Origin: Bugula neritina
Taxonomy: Eukaryota > Bryozoa > Gymnolaemata > Cheilostomatida > Bugulidae
Assembly (NCBI GenBank): GCA_964035545.1
Contig: OZ037767.1
Span: 28,377,628 to 28,441,627, forward strand
Length of the DNA stretch: 64,000 nucleotides
Direction: 5' to 3'
A program made the translations under genes and the position numbers. This document shows positions 24,901 through 42,100 of the stretch, piece by piece; positions within the stretch are counted from its first letter, which is position 1, and every line of letters starts with the position of its first letter. The notes under the pieces are model-generated. The model was not told the DNA's origin and did no database searches. It saw only the letters and a list, made by a program, of their open reading frames with translations.

Positions 24901-27900
24901 CCATGGATTCAGCAATTAAATATTAGTTTAGTCTATAAAATGGTGATTAGTTACACCAAACTACTTGGCATATTGAGATGTATAGTCCCTAGTGTACAGT
25001 AGTCACCGGTCATGTGACTATCATGTCTGCATTTGCTAAGTAATTATTCAGGTTATAAAATGAAAAAGAGAGTTGGTGGAGTGGAACAGTTTGAATTTGA
25101 TACGCTGTCAGACGGATCTCAGATGGCCGTCACTATTGCTGTCAGCGGCTGGGTCAGTCGTAAAGGAAATGAAGGTAAGTGGCTCTTAGCCTGATGGTAA
25201 TAAGTATTCTCACCTTCTCTTCTCATTTCCTGGGGAACTCTGTTCATGGCTTTCAAGGAGTGTGCGTCAACTGCTGGCAACATGACTTGTGAATTCACAG
25301 CAGCACAGAGGTAATATGACCAACTCTTGTTTTTAGCAATACCAATAGCCATGTGTTTAGCTCAGCATATGTTATGCTAGTCACCAGTGTCTTCTCACTG
25401 GAAGATGGCAGTGATTTGAATGACGAAATTAATTGAAGATTGAGAAAATGTAGACTGAGTAGTATGCTATTCTGTTCTAGACTTTAGAACTCCTTGGCTA
25501 AGTCTAGACAACAGTAAAGAGCAGTACTATTTGAAATATGAAGGACATTATCTGCAAGAGTTGGGGCAGTCACTGGAAACCCTCTCTTCCATGGTAGTTC
25601 GACAGGCTATAGCTGAGAGCCTGAAGTACACAGTCCTTTCTAGTAAGTTCTCTCTTCTCTCTTACCATCCTCAGCTACATGTAGTTTTAATATAAGTTTT
25701 GTGGCTGCTTGTTATATTATGTAATGATGGTGTTATTAATTATGTCAAATGTAATAATGTATTATCTTCTTTTTCGTTTAACTGAAAATGCTAATCATTG
25801 CATGAATTAGTCTGAAGCTATGTCATGTTAAAATGAGGCTGAGGTAAATTGAGCAACCTGTACGACCTTGGGTTGCCAATGTTTTCTTAGCCTATGAAAC
25901 TATATCATAATAAGTATTATACACACTTGATTAGTTCATGATTATAAATTTATTCTGTTTTGTTCCTCAAAACTGATGCCTATTTCACTTCAGCAGATTT
26001 TGTGCACATCAAATAGTATGTTAAATTTTCTATATCTTGCACTTGGAAGCAAAGTTGATGTTGCTGTGTATGTTTGTGGGTTGAGTTGTTGACCAACCAT
26101 TCTTATTGGCAGCTCTCATGGCAGCAATAGCCTGGCCATCAGCGCTGCTTGGCCTGGCCAGTATTATAGACAACCCATGGCACGTGTGCACCAAGAGAGC
26201 TGAGAATGCAGGCAAACAGCTGGCTGAAGTCCTCATCTCTAGGCTGCAGGTAATGAGGTATTACAGACTATATACTGCAGGTAATGAGGTATTACAGACT
26301 ATATACTGCAGGTAAAGAGGTATTACAGACTATATACTGCAGGTAATGATATATTACAGACTATATACTGCAGGTAATGATATAGTAAGTATTTTAGGTT
26401 CTATATATTATATTGATATGGGTTTAATGATTAATTAGTTTAGAATTTATTATCAGTGCAATATCTTATACTCCATGCCAGTAAGTTGTGAGATAAAATT
26501 TGAAGCATTACAATGCACTGTGAACTCATTGTAGGGACACAGACCTGTTACGTTGATCGGGTTTAGCCTCGGAGCCAGAGTGATATTCTACTGTTTGAAG
26601 GAGCTTTGTAAGCACCCCAAAGGAGTTGGTATTGTAGAGAACGCGTACTTGTTGGGAGCCCCAGTCTCTGGTGCTCCTGCTGAGTGGCAACCTTTCAGCA
26701 AAGTTGTGGCTGGAAGAATAGTAAATGCATACATTAGGTTAGTGGTTGACACATATTAGGTTAGTGGTTGACACATATTAGGGTAGTGGTTGACGCATAT
26801 TAGGTTGGTGGTTGACACATAATATGATAGTAGTTGACACATGTAATAGGTTAGTGGTTGACACATATTAGGTCAGTAGTTGACACACATATTAGGGTAG
26901 TAGTTGACACATACTAGGGTAGTAGTTGATACATATTAGGTCAGTAGTTGACACATATATTAGGTAAATAGAGTACTGCTTGTCTCGTTGATGTAAAGCA
27001 GACAATTCTGTTGTAGAAATGATTGGATGCTCAAGTTTCTATACAGGACAGCTTCAGTACAGTTTAGAATAGCCGGGATCAGTCCAGTCCAGTGGGACAA
27101 TAGGAGAATGATTAACATGGACCTCACTAACATTGTGAGTTCTACTCTATTATGTAATATAGTTAGTTACTGGTGGGGGGGAGGGTATTATTCTCTAAGA
27201 GTCTAAGAAGTTACCATCATATAATATATAGTTGTAATACGTCACAACTGCATATTATATTGTACCATCTACTATTTTGTTTTTAGATAGAAACATGAAT
27301 GTACTCAACACCAACTCAGAAATTGTTGTTTATTAGACATTTGTTTTTGTTGGTTTGGTGGTGTTTTGGAGTCGCCAATCCGATTCTGTCTGAGAAATAT
27401 TCTTGTTTAGTCTGAGAAGCGCATACAGTACACATAATATGTAGTCTAGTGTGTTGACCTGTAGGTAAATGGTCACATGGACTATATGAAGAAGATGGCA
27501 ACAGTGTTAGAAGCTGTTGGTATCAAGACCAAAGAGGTTCACAATGTCTTTGCCTCTACAAGTGATAGTGGATACACCTCAGCACTGTCTACTTCCACCA
27601 GTCAAGGTGAGCGTAGTGATATGGTAAACACATTGTTTAGTCGTCTCTGTTCAGTTGAGGAACCTCCAGTCATGTTTATAATGGTATTATTATATGAATG
27701 TAATATTAGACTATATTATATGATTGTATTTTGGTCCATTACATGATTTTATTTTTATTATTAAATATATGTAATATATTTTATAATTAAATTTCAGTAA
27801 TACATGAATGTATTTTGTTATTACACAATTTCAATTTTATTATCAAATCATTTTATTTTTATTATCAAATAAATTTAATATAATTTATGATTGTATTTTA

Positions 27901-29082
27901 TTATTACATGATTGTACTGAAAATAATGTACAGGTAGTCTAAAAGCAAGCTGTATTAAACATTTGCTGATAATAATAGACTGCAGTAAGTATATATCTAA
28001 TGTAGTGTACAGAGAACCAAATTGACCTTGACCCAACAGGCAGTAACTCGTGACACATTATATGATTGTAGACTGTGAATTGCTTCTACCTAAGAAACTT
28101 GAGGAGGAGAGTCTAGAAACAGCCGAAGAACCCCCCATACTAGCATTTGGAGACAATGCTGAAAGTTTAGCCCCAAATCCTGATCTTTCTCAGCCGCCGT
28201 ATGAGAAACTTAAACTAGAAGGTATGTGTTACTCTGCTTCTGCCACTCCTCAGGGTGTCGGTTTATCGTACTACTGCTAGGAAGCTCCTTTATTGTTTCA
28301 AGACTGGTAGAGGTTGTGAATTGAATTTATGAAGTCCAAGAACCAAACCTTAAAGCCAATAAGCCGATTAATTGGGCTTTCTTTTTGCCAGTTTTTGCTT
28401 GTTTCATTATTGCCTGTTGGATTTTCCGTGCATTGGATAGACTAAAAATACCTCTTCTTTTATACTCTCCTTAGAGGTTGACCAGCTTTTATAATTTGAT
28501 ATCACTTTTAGCTCATGTTTTGATTGTTCATAGATAGTCAGAATAGTTTAGACTCAGAACCTCAAGTAGAGAAAGCTGTACCAAAGGCTATAGATCAAGG
28601 GGAGACAACTGATTCCGACAAATCTTTAGCTGATAAATGCTTTTATGAACAATTGATAAATAAAGGTAAATACATTTTTAATACTTATTGTTATAGTTTC
28701 GCTTGAGCGTATTATGATTTATCTATCGGTAAATGCAATGAATAGTTGTAACTGAAAGTAATTCAACAGATTGAGTTATTATCTTCCCACAGGTAGCAGT
28801 GAAGATGAAGCTATATTTTCTCCTGATAAACCGAAGCAGAAGCTCGTTAAAGTTGTTCCGGTTGGTAAAGTGGTGGGCTCTGAGAGGTTGCTAGGAGACT
28901 TGTCAACAAGAGATAGACTGTTGACTACGGATAGTAGTAATGATAGTATAGCCTCAGAGTGTGCTAAAAAGTTAACTGTTTCTGACGGTGGTATGGATTC
29001 CACCCTTCATGCCCATGTGCCACAATCAAATCCTGTAGACACCAAAACTGAAGCTGAAACTGCTGAAGATAAAGATGCCTAA
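21928..29082 (+). CDS. TMCO4: TMCO4, transmembrane/coiled-coil protein 4 (DUF726)
   Basis: Membrane protein with an alpha/beta-hydrolase-like domain; its substrate is not established. Exons: 21928-22064, 22397-22454, 22554-22698, 23156-23285, 24199-24296, 24639-24782, 25052-25174, 25481-25642, 26113-26249, 26535-26737, 27017-27134, 27465-27606, 28072-28221, 28534-28665, 28793-29082. Phases agree and the product is 722 aa, longer than human TMCO4 (634). A basic stretch at 164-174 precedes a Gly/Ala-rich membrane region at 175-237, then GYKMKKRVG (238-246), IDNPWHVC (351-358) and the nucleophile elbow GFSLG with Ser389. GHMDY with His489 is a good candidate catalytic His. The last four exons encode an acidic, Ser/Glu-rich tail that accounts for the extra length. 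ATG at 21934 is an alternative start. Introns 9 and 10 each open with a splice-donor minisatellite. Confidence 0.95.
24528..24612 (+). repeat. 26-bp tandem repeat in TMCO4 intron 5
   Basis: About 3.3 copies of a unit containing CCAATAGTAAATATGTACAC followed by TTACTTA, ending about 27 bp before the acceptor of exon 6 (24639). On the minus strand each unit junction reads GGTAAGTAAG, a good antisense 5' splice-site consensus. Confidence 0.8.
26244..26388 (+). repeat. 31-bp minisatellite spanning the exon 9 splice donor
   Basis: The unit starts with the last six exonic bases, CTGCAG, followed by the donor GTAATGAGG and TATTACAGACTATATA. CTGCAG|GTAA-type junctions occur at 26249/26250, 26280/81, 26311/12, 26342/43 and 26373/74, a 31-bp period. 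Only the first belongs to the real exon. Reading on in the TMCO4 frame meets TAA at 26313-26315, so use of a distal donor would shift frame or truncate the protein. Confidence 0.9.
26733..26966 (+). repeat. 22-24-bp minisatellite spanning the exon 10 splice donor
   Basis: About ten imperfect copies of ATTAGGTTAGTGGTTGACAC plus AT. The real junction is ATTAG|GTTAGT at 26737/26738, so the exon's last five bases are part of the unit. Later copies vary the donor to GTCAGT, GGTAGT or GTAAAT. The exon frame reaches a stop at 26757-26759 in the second unit. Confidence 0.9.
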
Positions 29083-29557
29083 ATGCAGACAGTTGGAAGT
29101 TCTCTATAATTAGGCTTGTTTTGTTGTGCCATTATTCTTCCAATCAATTGCTTTGCTTCTCACTTTCCATTCCCTAACATGAGATTATTGACTCTCACTG
29201 CAAAGCTTGTTAGCTGCAATCTCTCCCAAAGTTTAACTTTTATGTATGCCCTGGGAGGCTCTAAAAAGAATAGTTTATGGTGTAGAATTAGATTTTATCA
29301 CTGCAGACCTTGTAGAATATCTGAAGAAATATTCAAGATATTGTCCGGATTTCATTACCAGTTACTGTATCTGAACATATAGATATCTGTCACAATGAAC
29401 AGTTGTGTATTTCTGAACGATTTACACAGGAAATTAGATCTCTTTACCTGGTGCTTCTAACAACAGTCTATTGATAAAATGTATATTTTTCTTATAATGT
29501 TGCAAGTCAAATGAAAGTAGCTCTCTCATGTAGTTTAATATATTTTCTCCCCAATAC

Positions 29558-29563
29558 AATAAA
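29558..29563 (+). terminator. AATAAA polyadenylation signal, TMCO4
   Basis: Canonical AATAAA about 475 bp after the TMCO4 stop codon; the interval is AT-rich and would be 3' UTR. Earlier ATTAAA-like words are weaker. Placement is inferred from motif and position only. Confidence 0.5.
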
Positions 29564-29745
29564 TATGTTTATTCAAGATTTGTATGAACTAATTCTGTTA
29601 TAACTGCTTTTTATAAGCTCCAGTGGAGTAAAAACGCAGCTGAATGAAAGTGCTGACGCAGAAAATGCGGATACTGACCAATAATATTGTACGTAAATTA
29701 ACCATGTATTGTGCACACCTTATAAATTATATAAAACATTTCAAT

Positions 29746-29751
29746 TTTATT
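29746..29751 (-). terminator. AATAAA polyadenylation signal, allantoicase
   Basis: TTTATT on the plus strand, so AATAAA on the minus strand, about 420 bp beyond the allantoicase stop. It lies about 185 bp from the TMCO4 signal, so the two 3' ends nearly abut without a gene between them. Motif-only evidence. Confidence 0.45.
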
Positions 29752-30170
29752 ATGTGAGCTCATCAAAACATAAATTTTCAGTCATCAAGTGGAAAAATTA
29801 ATCTTAAACTTGCACTATCATATAACAAAAATAAAATAGGCAGTAATGGCAACATATATAATATTAATACTGTAAAGTGATCAAAAAAATTTAAATATAA
29901 AATCTATAAAAATAATTTATCCAGTAAATTGAGCTACATCATTTGACACCATTACAAACAGTTCTATGTTCTAATTACTCTGATTAAAAATGTAACATTT
30001 TCATTAAAAAATAAAATCTTTATGCACAAATTTTAGTTGCCTAAATTAGTAGAATCATTGTGTTGCTAGCTGCCACCATTTAGAAATAAAAATTAAGTAG
30101 TTTTTGTATTGTACTTTTTTTGATACAATATAATATTGTCATGTTACAACCATCAGCAAAACTTAGCCTG

Positions 30171-35240
<5,070 letters not shown>

Positions 35241-38200
35241 ATTTCTTTCAACTCTTAATTCTTTAAATAAAATCTAAAAGAACAAAAAATAAATCAATAA
35301 AAAAATATATAACTGAGCACCATTGCAAGCTATATATAATATGTGCTCTTAAATTTAGTAAATTTATAATTTGACATTCTAATTATAATAATTGGTGTTA
35401 CTAATATAGGCTGAAAAGCAATATGGTGTGACATAATAGTACACAATAATCAAGGGTATAAAAGCTCTATAAATATGTGGCTTGTAGGCTAATGGCACAT
35501 TTCACACCATGTCTGTTATATATGAAATAGCAATAGCAATAGTATCAGTAAAATACTTGTTAATGCTAATAGTATAACAAGCGAAAGGAATACTTATAAT
35601 AAGTAATAGTTTGACTTTTACCCTGTACCTTGAATTTGTTTTAAAGTTTAGCGCACGTGCATGCAAACTAGAATTTCAGTAAATTAAACAACTGAACCCC
35701 AGAGTCAAATGACTGCTGGTAAAAAGCTATTTCACTTTTCACCGTATGGCAGTCTGCCAATATAGGTCATGTAAAACTCAACCAATCAAAGCTCTGTACC
35801 AACTTCAATATCTCACCAATACAACTTATGTTTGAACTTTAAGAGCAAAGTTATGTGTCTGTTATCTCGTAACCCTCTTATATAATACCTGTGCATCATT
35901 TTTATTGCGAGGAAAAGAGAGACTTTCACTTTGTTTTTTTTAGTAATTAGATTTTAGAATATAATATATGACTTCTTTTTAGAATTCTGTAAATATTTCA
36001 GTAAAAATGTCAGGTCTGTAAACACTAATTGGATCAACTTTACAACAGTTGGAAGTGTTGTAAACAACAGGTCCAACTGTTGTAAAATATACCATATTAT
36101 AATACATCTTTTTAGCTCTTTTTTTAAGCAACATGCATTAATTAGTTGACTGGCAATTAGATAACAATATTCATTAGACTGCTTGTGTAGATGTAATGGT
36201 GAAACAATATAAAATTATTAATAGCTTATGCAGACAATTATAATAATATTATGCTCTGGTGAAGGAAAATATCTTATTGATATTTATAACATCAGCATAT
36301 TATTGTTTAGTGCTTCTTTCATTAAAGTTCGTAGGTATAGTATAGCAGTCTTGCTTATTGACCTTTTCACTCAGTGAAGATATATAGATTAATATACCTA
36401 TGTTACACCAGGCCTTTTTCTTTCTTTGTCAAAAAGGGGCCTACTGGCCCAACATGACCATATATATACACAAAATCTACTTAAACTTTAAAACATTCTC
36501 AAAAAAATAACTCTAGACTCACTACATTACTAAGATTACTTTCAAATGATATTAGGAAAAACAATGCACAAAAACATATGTACTTACAGTTACACAACTA
36601 ATTTCTAGAAGTATGCATTCTCAAAGGAATTTTGCTGTTCCGGTGGCAGAAATATTTCTCATGTAACAATATTATTGAGATTTTATTGATGGCACATGTT
36701 TCTAATTGGCTAGATTTTATGTGATCTATTTGCAATAACCTATCTTTCCTTATAAATGTGCTGTATTTTGTCTCTGTTTTAGGACTTGATCCTAAAAATC
36801 GAAGTTTTCATTGATCGCTAATCCGGAATTTATCATTATATAATAAAACAGAGCTCGGATGAAAAGACGGTTTAATTACCGCGTCGTCTATAATATCGTA
36901 AGAAAACCTTGGGTTGCCTAAGACACAAATAAAGATTCAAATCACTAGACAGTTGTTTATAACTTTGACGAGCTCGCGTTGTCGTAAATTTTTCAGCCTA
37001 AGTCACAATGTGTTAAAACTTGAATGTATGTTACTATTAATAATATCAATATTTCATTTTGATAATAATATAAACATTTTGATTTATAGTTTTAATTTAT
37101 GAACAGTGTACTGAAGCTTAATGTATTTTAGTCTGTTTATTTTTGTTATGTAAAGCGAAGTTTCACGCTATCTCAATCACATTCAGATTCAGTGATTCAG
37201 AATCACAGACACAATGCACTATGACTATGAGTATGACTATCACTATGCACTGATAGAGGCTTTTAATTTAAAATCAGAATGAAAATCGATACACTAACAA
37301 TAACAGTAACACTTACCGATTGAGACAGCACTGACACTGATAGTAAAACTAAAATATTGTAAGTTTAGGCTTCAGTTCACTAGGCCTAGTTGCAATTTGA
37401 ATTTGAATTAGTTTACTTTTGCAATTACACTAGACTTTGTATTATTACTTTTAGTTTTACTTTTAAATTGTTTAATAATTTGCCACACGTAGGCTTAGGG
37501 GCTAGGGCTTATGCTCTACCATAATTAAATTTAATATCATAGTAACACTAATACTAATAGTTAAACTTGATGTTGTGCTTGTGTTATGTTGATAACAGAT
37601 ACTGTGAGTGATAACAGATAAGGCCTGTGAGACTGGGTATTATTATGTATTATATTTTAATTTAATTTTATAATTCATACTGATATTGATAGTGATATTC
37701 ATATTGACTATTGTTTTTTATTGTGAGTATGATTATGTGAAAACACTATAATAATAATTATCATTATTATTGTGACAAAATGACTCTAACTAAGAGTTTT
37801 TAGATAAAATAGTCATAGTAATATAATATAATTAATTACAGACTAATATTAATGGAGCATAAAAACTGGTAGAACTTTTAGCCCAAGCTACTAACCGACT
37901 AAAAGAAGAGTTAAACTTCATCAAAAACAGTTGGTGTTATTTAATAACAATTTTTGAATGAGTATATTTTCAGTTAAATATTATTTTACTGCATTGATTA
38001 TATTTATAATTGGTACGTATTGGTCTTGTAATACTGATAGTAATAGTTGTTACACTTATAATCACACTTATTTCTTATAACTATAGTACTACTACTGTAA
38101 TAGTACTCATAGCTGTAACCATTCATTTGCTTTTCTGGTAGGCTTATTGCTTTCTTATGAGGTTGGCTTAAGAGAGAGGCAAAAAAATTTTAATAGTTTT

Positions 38201-39127
38201 ATTTGAAGCAAGGGTTGCGCTGAAGTTAACAATTAAAAAATAAATTCGGCATTGTTGATTTCAAACATGATCAAAGTGAACGTTTATAGTTTTATTTGAA
38301 TTTTATACCATGCCTATTATTGTAATGGCTAAATAATTAACTTATCTTTTAAGTTTTAAGTTTTATAGTTTGATTGCAAAACTGAGGTGTAATAACCGAC
38401 TTTTATCTTATCATAAGCTTAGAAATGTGCATTAATGTCATTTTGAAATAGAACTACTCTAAGTCACGCAGTCACTATTTTAATTGCAGATTTAGACTAA
38501 AGTTTACAATTGATCTTATAATATTTTGAGATTCAATCTAATGAAGCTGTAGGTTGAATTTTAATACTAATAATGTTAATAATACTTATTCGTATGATTT
38601 TCAATGTCTAAACATATTTACATATCGCAAAACGTAAAAGGTATGTTTACTTTTGATATATTCTAAGAATAATTTAAATTAAAAATAAGATTTTTGATTT
38701 TACCTTATGTCTATTGATCTCCACATTGGATATGCTATTACTGTTCTGTAGAATTCATCATAGTAATTTAGTATTACACTGTTGATCAATGTGGCCCTTG
38801 TACCATTACAACACCATACTAGTTCCAACCAGTATGGTGTTTTGTAGGCTATATTGTAAGACATAATTTGGTCAAAGATCAAAAATTTTAACAAGTATTA
38901 TTCATCCTAAATTTATGTATTCATGAGACATTTTTGTGCTATTGTACCACAAAGTTTATTTTACTTTGTATTGGTGAATCTAGTAAACCTCAAGTTTTAT
39001 AAAAGTTTCAAGTTTGTAAAAAGTGCCAATTGTTAGAATTTGTCTAATGCCAATGTAACTCTTACATTATAGAAATTATCTTAATTTACAATTTGTTTAT
39101 AATATTATTGCTGTTAGTTTTGGTAGT
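35241..39127. other. ALLC / coiled-coil gene divergent spacer
   Basis: About 3.9 kb between divergent start codons. It should contain both promoters and the 5' UTR of ALLC, possibly with a further upstream exon. About 37.16-37.80 kb repeats the ACTATG/AGTATG type of simple sequence. A second short cluster of TACTGATAGTAATAG words is near 38.03-38.11 kb. I see no other gene. Confidence 0.5.
37160..37800. repeat. Degenerate ACTATG/ACTGATA simple-sequence block
   Basis: Contains ACTATGACTATGAGTATGAC, AACAATAACAGTAACAC and TACTGATATTGATAGTGATA-type runs without strict periodicity. Matches the other simple-sequence blocks of this window in word content. Confidence 0.5.
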
Positions 39128-42100
39128 ATGAGTGATGAGCAAGTTCTCATGGAAAAGCTCCGTGAAGAAGGAGTGGACATAGAGAAAATAACTCCTGTTG
39201 AGAAAATCTTATATGTATGGAAGCTTTATCTTGCATCAGAGGTTTGTATTTTGACTGTGGTCAGTTGCCAACAATGAACTGAAACTTCCTGGGGGTTATA
39301 GTGCAATGGTAGTCAAGTTGAGTAACTAAAAATATTGCATTCCTTTTTCTACCTGATGCTAAACTACTGGTAATGCAGCTAAAGAGTGAAACATTTTACT
39401 CTCTCCTTTTCTGATGTAAGAAAGGCCTCCTAAGTTGCAATGTTGTCTTATATTGTAATATGGTTTTTTTAAATATTATTTGGGAATACATTTTAGACCT
39501 CTAAATGTGCATTGCATTATTATCTTATTGTTATAAGAGTGAACTGAAGAACATTCTGGAACAACATGAAGCCCTGAAAAGCAAGCACTCCGCAGAAATA
39601 CGAGAAATTGAAGCGTACGTTGAGGAGATCAAAACTCTGGCAGATGAGAGAGAATCACTCACCTTTGAATTTGAGAAAGAAAATGACATTCTAAAGAGTG
39701 AAATTGAAAATGGTAGGAGAACAAGTTGGTTTAGTTTTGTTACGACTCTCAATTACAAATCTATCATGGAGTGTTTTGTGTTGCTGCCTGTTTGAGGGGT
39801 TTTCAATGCTGCCGTATTTTGTCTGAATTTCAATCTCTCATTTGTGTGTTCATTTAGTAAGAGTTTTCATATTTTCTGTGCTCATTGTTTAATTATCGAT
39901 TCCTTTCAATGAGGGTGTTAGCAGGATTGTCTCAAACATGTTTCCTGTATTTCTGGTATTAGGAAGCGGCTACAGGTTGTCTATTCTTTCCCTGAATATA
40001 TGTAGTTAATATAGACACAATATTTTAATTATTTTGACTGTTCTTGTTAGCTTTGCTGGCAATTATTTGGCATTAAAGTAGTTAGCACTCGGCCTGCACT
40101 TGTGACAGCAACTGGAATAATTTTTAAATCCATGTAAAACAGAAAAATATCTTCTGCGCCACTTGAGTCAGAAATATAATATAATTAATACAAATCTTTC
40201 TTGTATTTTATTCAGTTTGTTGATCTCTAAGTAATCTATTAACATGTGTACTTTACTGTCTGCAGAAAGAGTGGAGGTATCAGAGATGTTGCGTCAGCAA
40301 GGACTGGATGATGTCATTTCCTCTTCTGTTCCTGAACAAGTGGCGTTTCTGTTGGTGGAGAGAGCTAAACTTCTCGATGCCTTAGAAAATGAGGTGAGTT
40401 TCCACTTAGAGAGTACAGGTAAATGCTGGTTATAAACCACTGTGAATCACAGAAGGGGCTTGTATAGAGTAGGTTTTAGATATTTAGAACTGCCAGGTGT
40501 TTACGGTGAGTTTTTTGTCTGTGCAAGACAATTATAGCTCTCTGCAGATTAGCCAGGTTGTAGATTATGTGAGAACCAGCCGAAAGTGTGTATATATAAT
40601 ATGTACTGTGTGTAGAACTCAGCTACATTGTATTCTATAGTACTGATACGTATAGACTACTATAGACACTGTAGAATATTTCACTGTCAAATGTAAGTTT
40701 TTCCAACTCAGTAAAGATGATTTCTTTTGTTTTTGCAAAGTAATTGTTTTGTTTATAAAATGTAGTTCAACCTGTATGAACTTTTCCAGCTATATATGAA
40801 GTCACCTTGTCATGTTTTGATATAATTTGTCAGGATTTTTCAACAATTAATCATAGCAAGTGAAAAACAAGAAATAGGATATTGTTTTACATGACTGTTT
40901 CCTAATTCTTGGCAAAGGATTTTCATTCCGTGGTTTCACTTGTGGAAGAATACAATAAGCTCTGAGTTTGATACATGAAATGAAGGTTTTCTGCAGTTAT
41001 TTGGTTATTTAACTGAGGATTTTCTGTTACATTAAAAAATTATAGAAGACATGTATGTTTACAAAACAGCCAAAGTCCTATCTTTGATATTACTGTCTGA
41101 CCGAAAGGGCGTGTGATAATTTCAAACGTGTCTACCAACATATTACATAATTGTTAAGATAAGGTTTAGGCTGCTCCAAGTACATCATGTATTTAAGATA
41201 AGTGCTGTCCTACTTAATGTACAGCAGCTTGCCACTAGCCTTACATCTTAATAGCTTGTTTGTTATGTTAACCGTACCTTCTTTTGTATTGTTTGTGGAT
41301 GTTTGTTAATAGCTCTACCTGGATCAATATGTCTTTCAATTCAAAATAAAACATAAAAGCTATTGGATTTGTAGTGTGTATAGAAATGGCCTACTCATAG
41401 GGTTTATCTCGATCCTGAGAGATTTTCTGTTGCTGCACTACTACTCCTAGATTGTTTGCCTTTTCTTCTAGAACATGTTTTGGAACGCATTTAATCTCAA
41501 TGGTTGTTTTTAAATCATTTACAGTAAATACATGCTATACACAGTTAGTATTGAATAAGTGATGGGATATGTTGTAAAAATAAGGTAGTTATTTGATTAT
41601 TGTCTTGTCAGTTTGTACTTGAAAAGCATTAAATGGAAAAAAAAACAAATCAACAGTTTATTATATTTTTATTTTAAAAATTCATCTTTTAAAAACGTTG
41701 TTATATTTTCGCTGTAGTTGTTGACCTATAAAAGTTTTACATTTAATTCAATTAGTTTTATCTGTAATTTAGAAAGTGTTGCTTGAGTTGTAGTTGAGTT
41801 TAAAAGGAAAGATGAAAAGCATATTGCCAGTTGTCACTCAAAGTCCTTCTGCAAATACTGAACTAGGTAAAGAATATCTTAGACTATCTCTATTTCATGC
41901 CTTACACTCGTTATATATCTAAGAGTTGTGTCACATGTAAGCTAGCAACACGTGCACTGACAATATTGAGGCTATTCATTGCATAGTTTGCATGAAACTC
42001 ATTTCATTTGGAAATTTCACAAACAATCAATTAGTAGAATATTTTATCAGTTGTGAGTTCCCACTGCCTCCACCGCTCTACTGTCATTCTGTAATCATCT

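Larger units (their letters stand above)
29083..30170. other. Convergent TMCO4/ALLC 3' interval
   Basis: About 1.1 kb between the stop codons of two convergent genes. It contains the probable 3' UTRs and poly(A) signals of both, and no further gene. The open frame directly after the TMCO4 stop (29116-29382) has no splice sites or recognisable protein. Confidence 0.6.

Noticed and set aside
29116-29382. 88-residue plus-strand frame after TMCO4
   Set aside because: In the probable TMCO4 3' UTR, with no conserved features.
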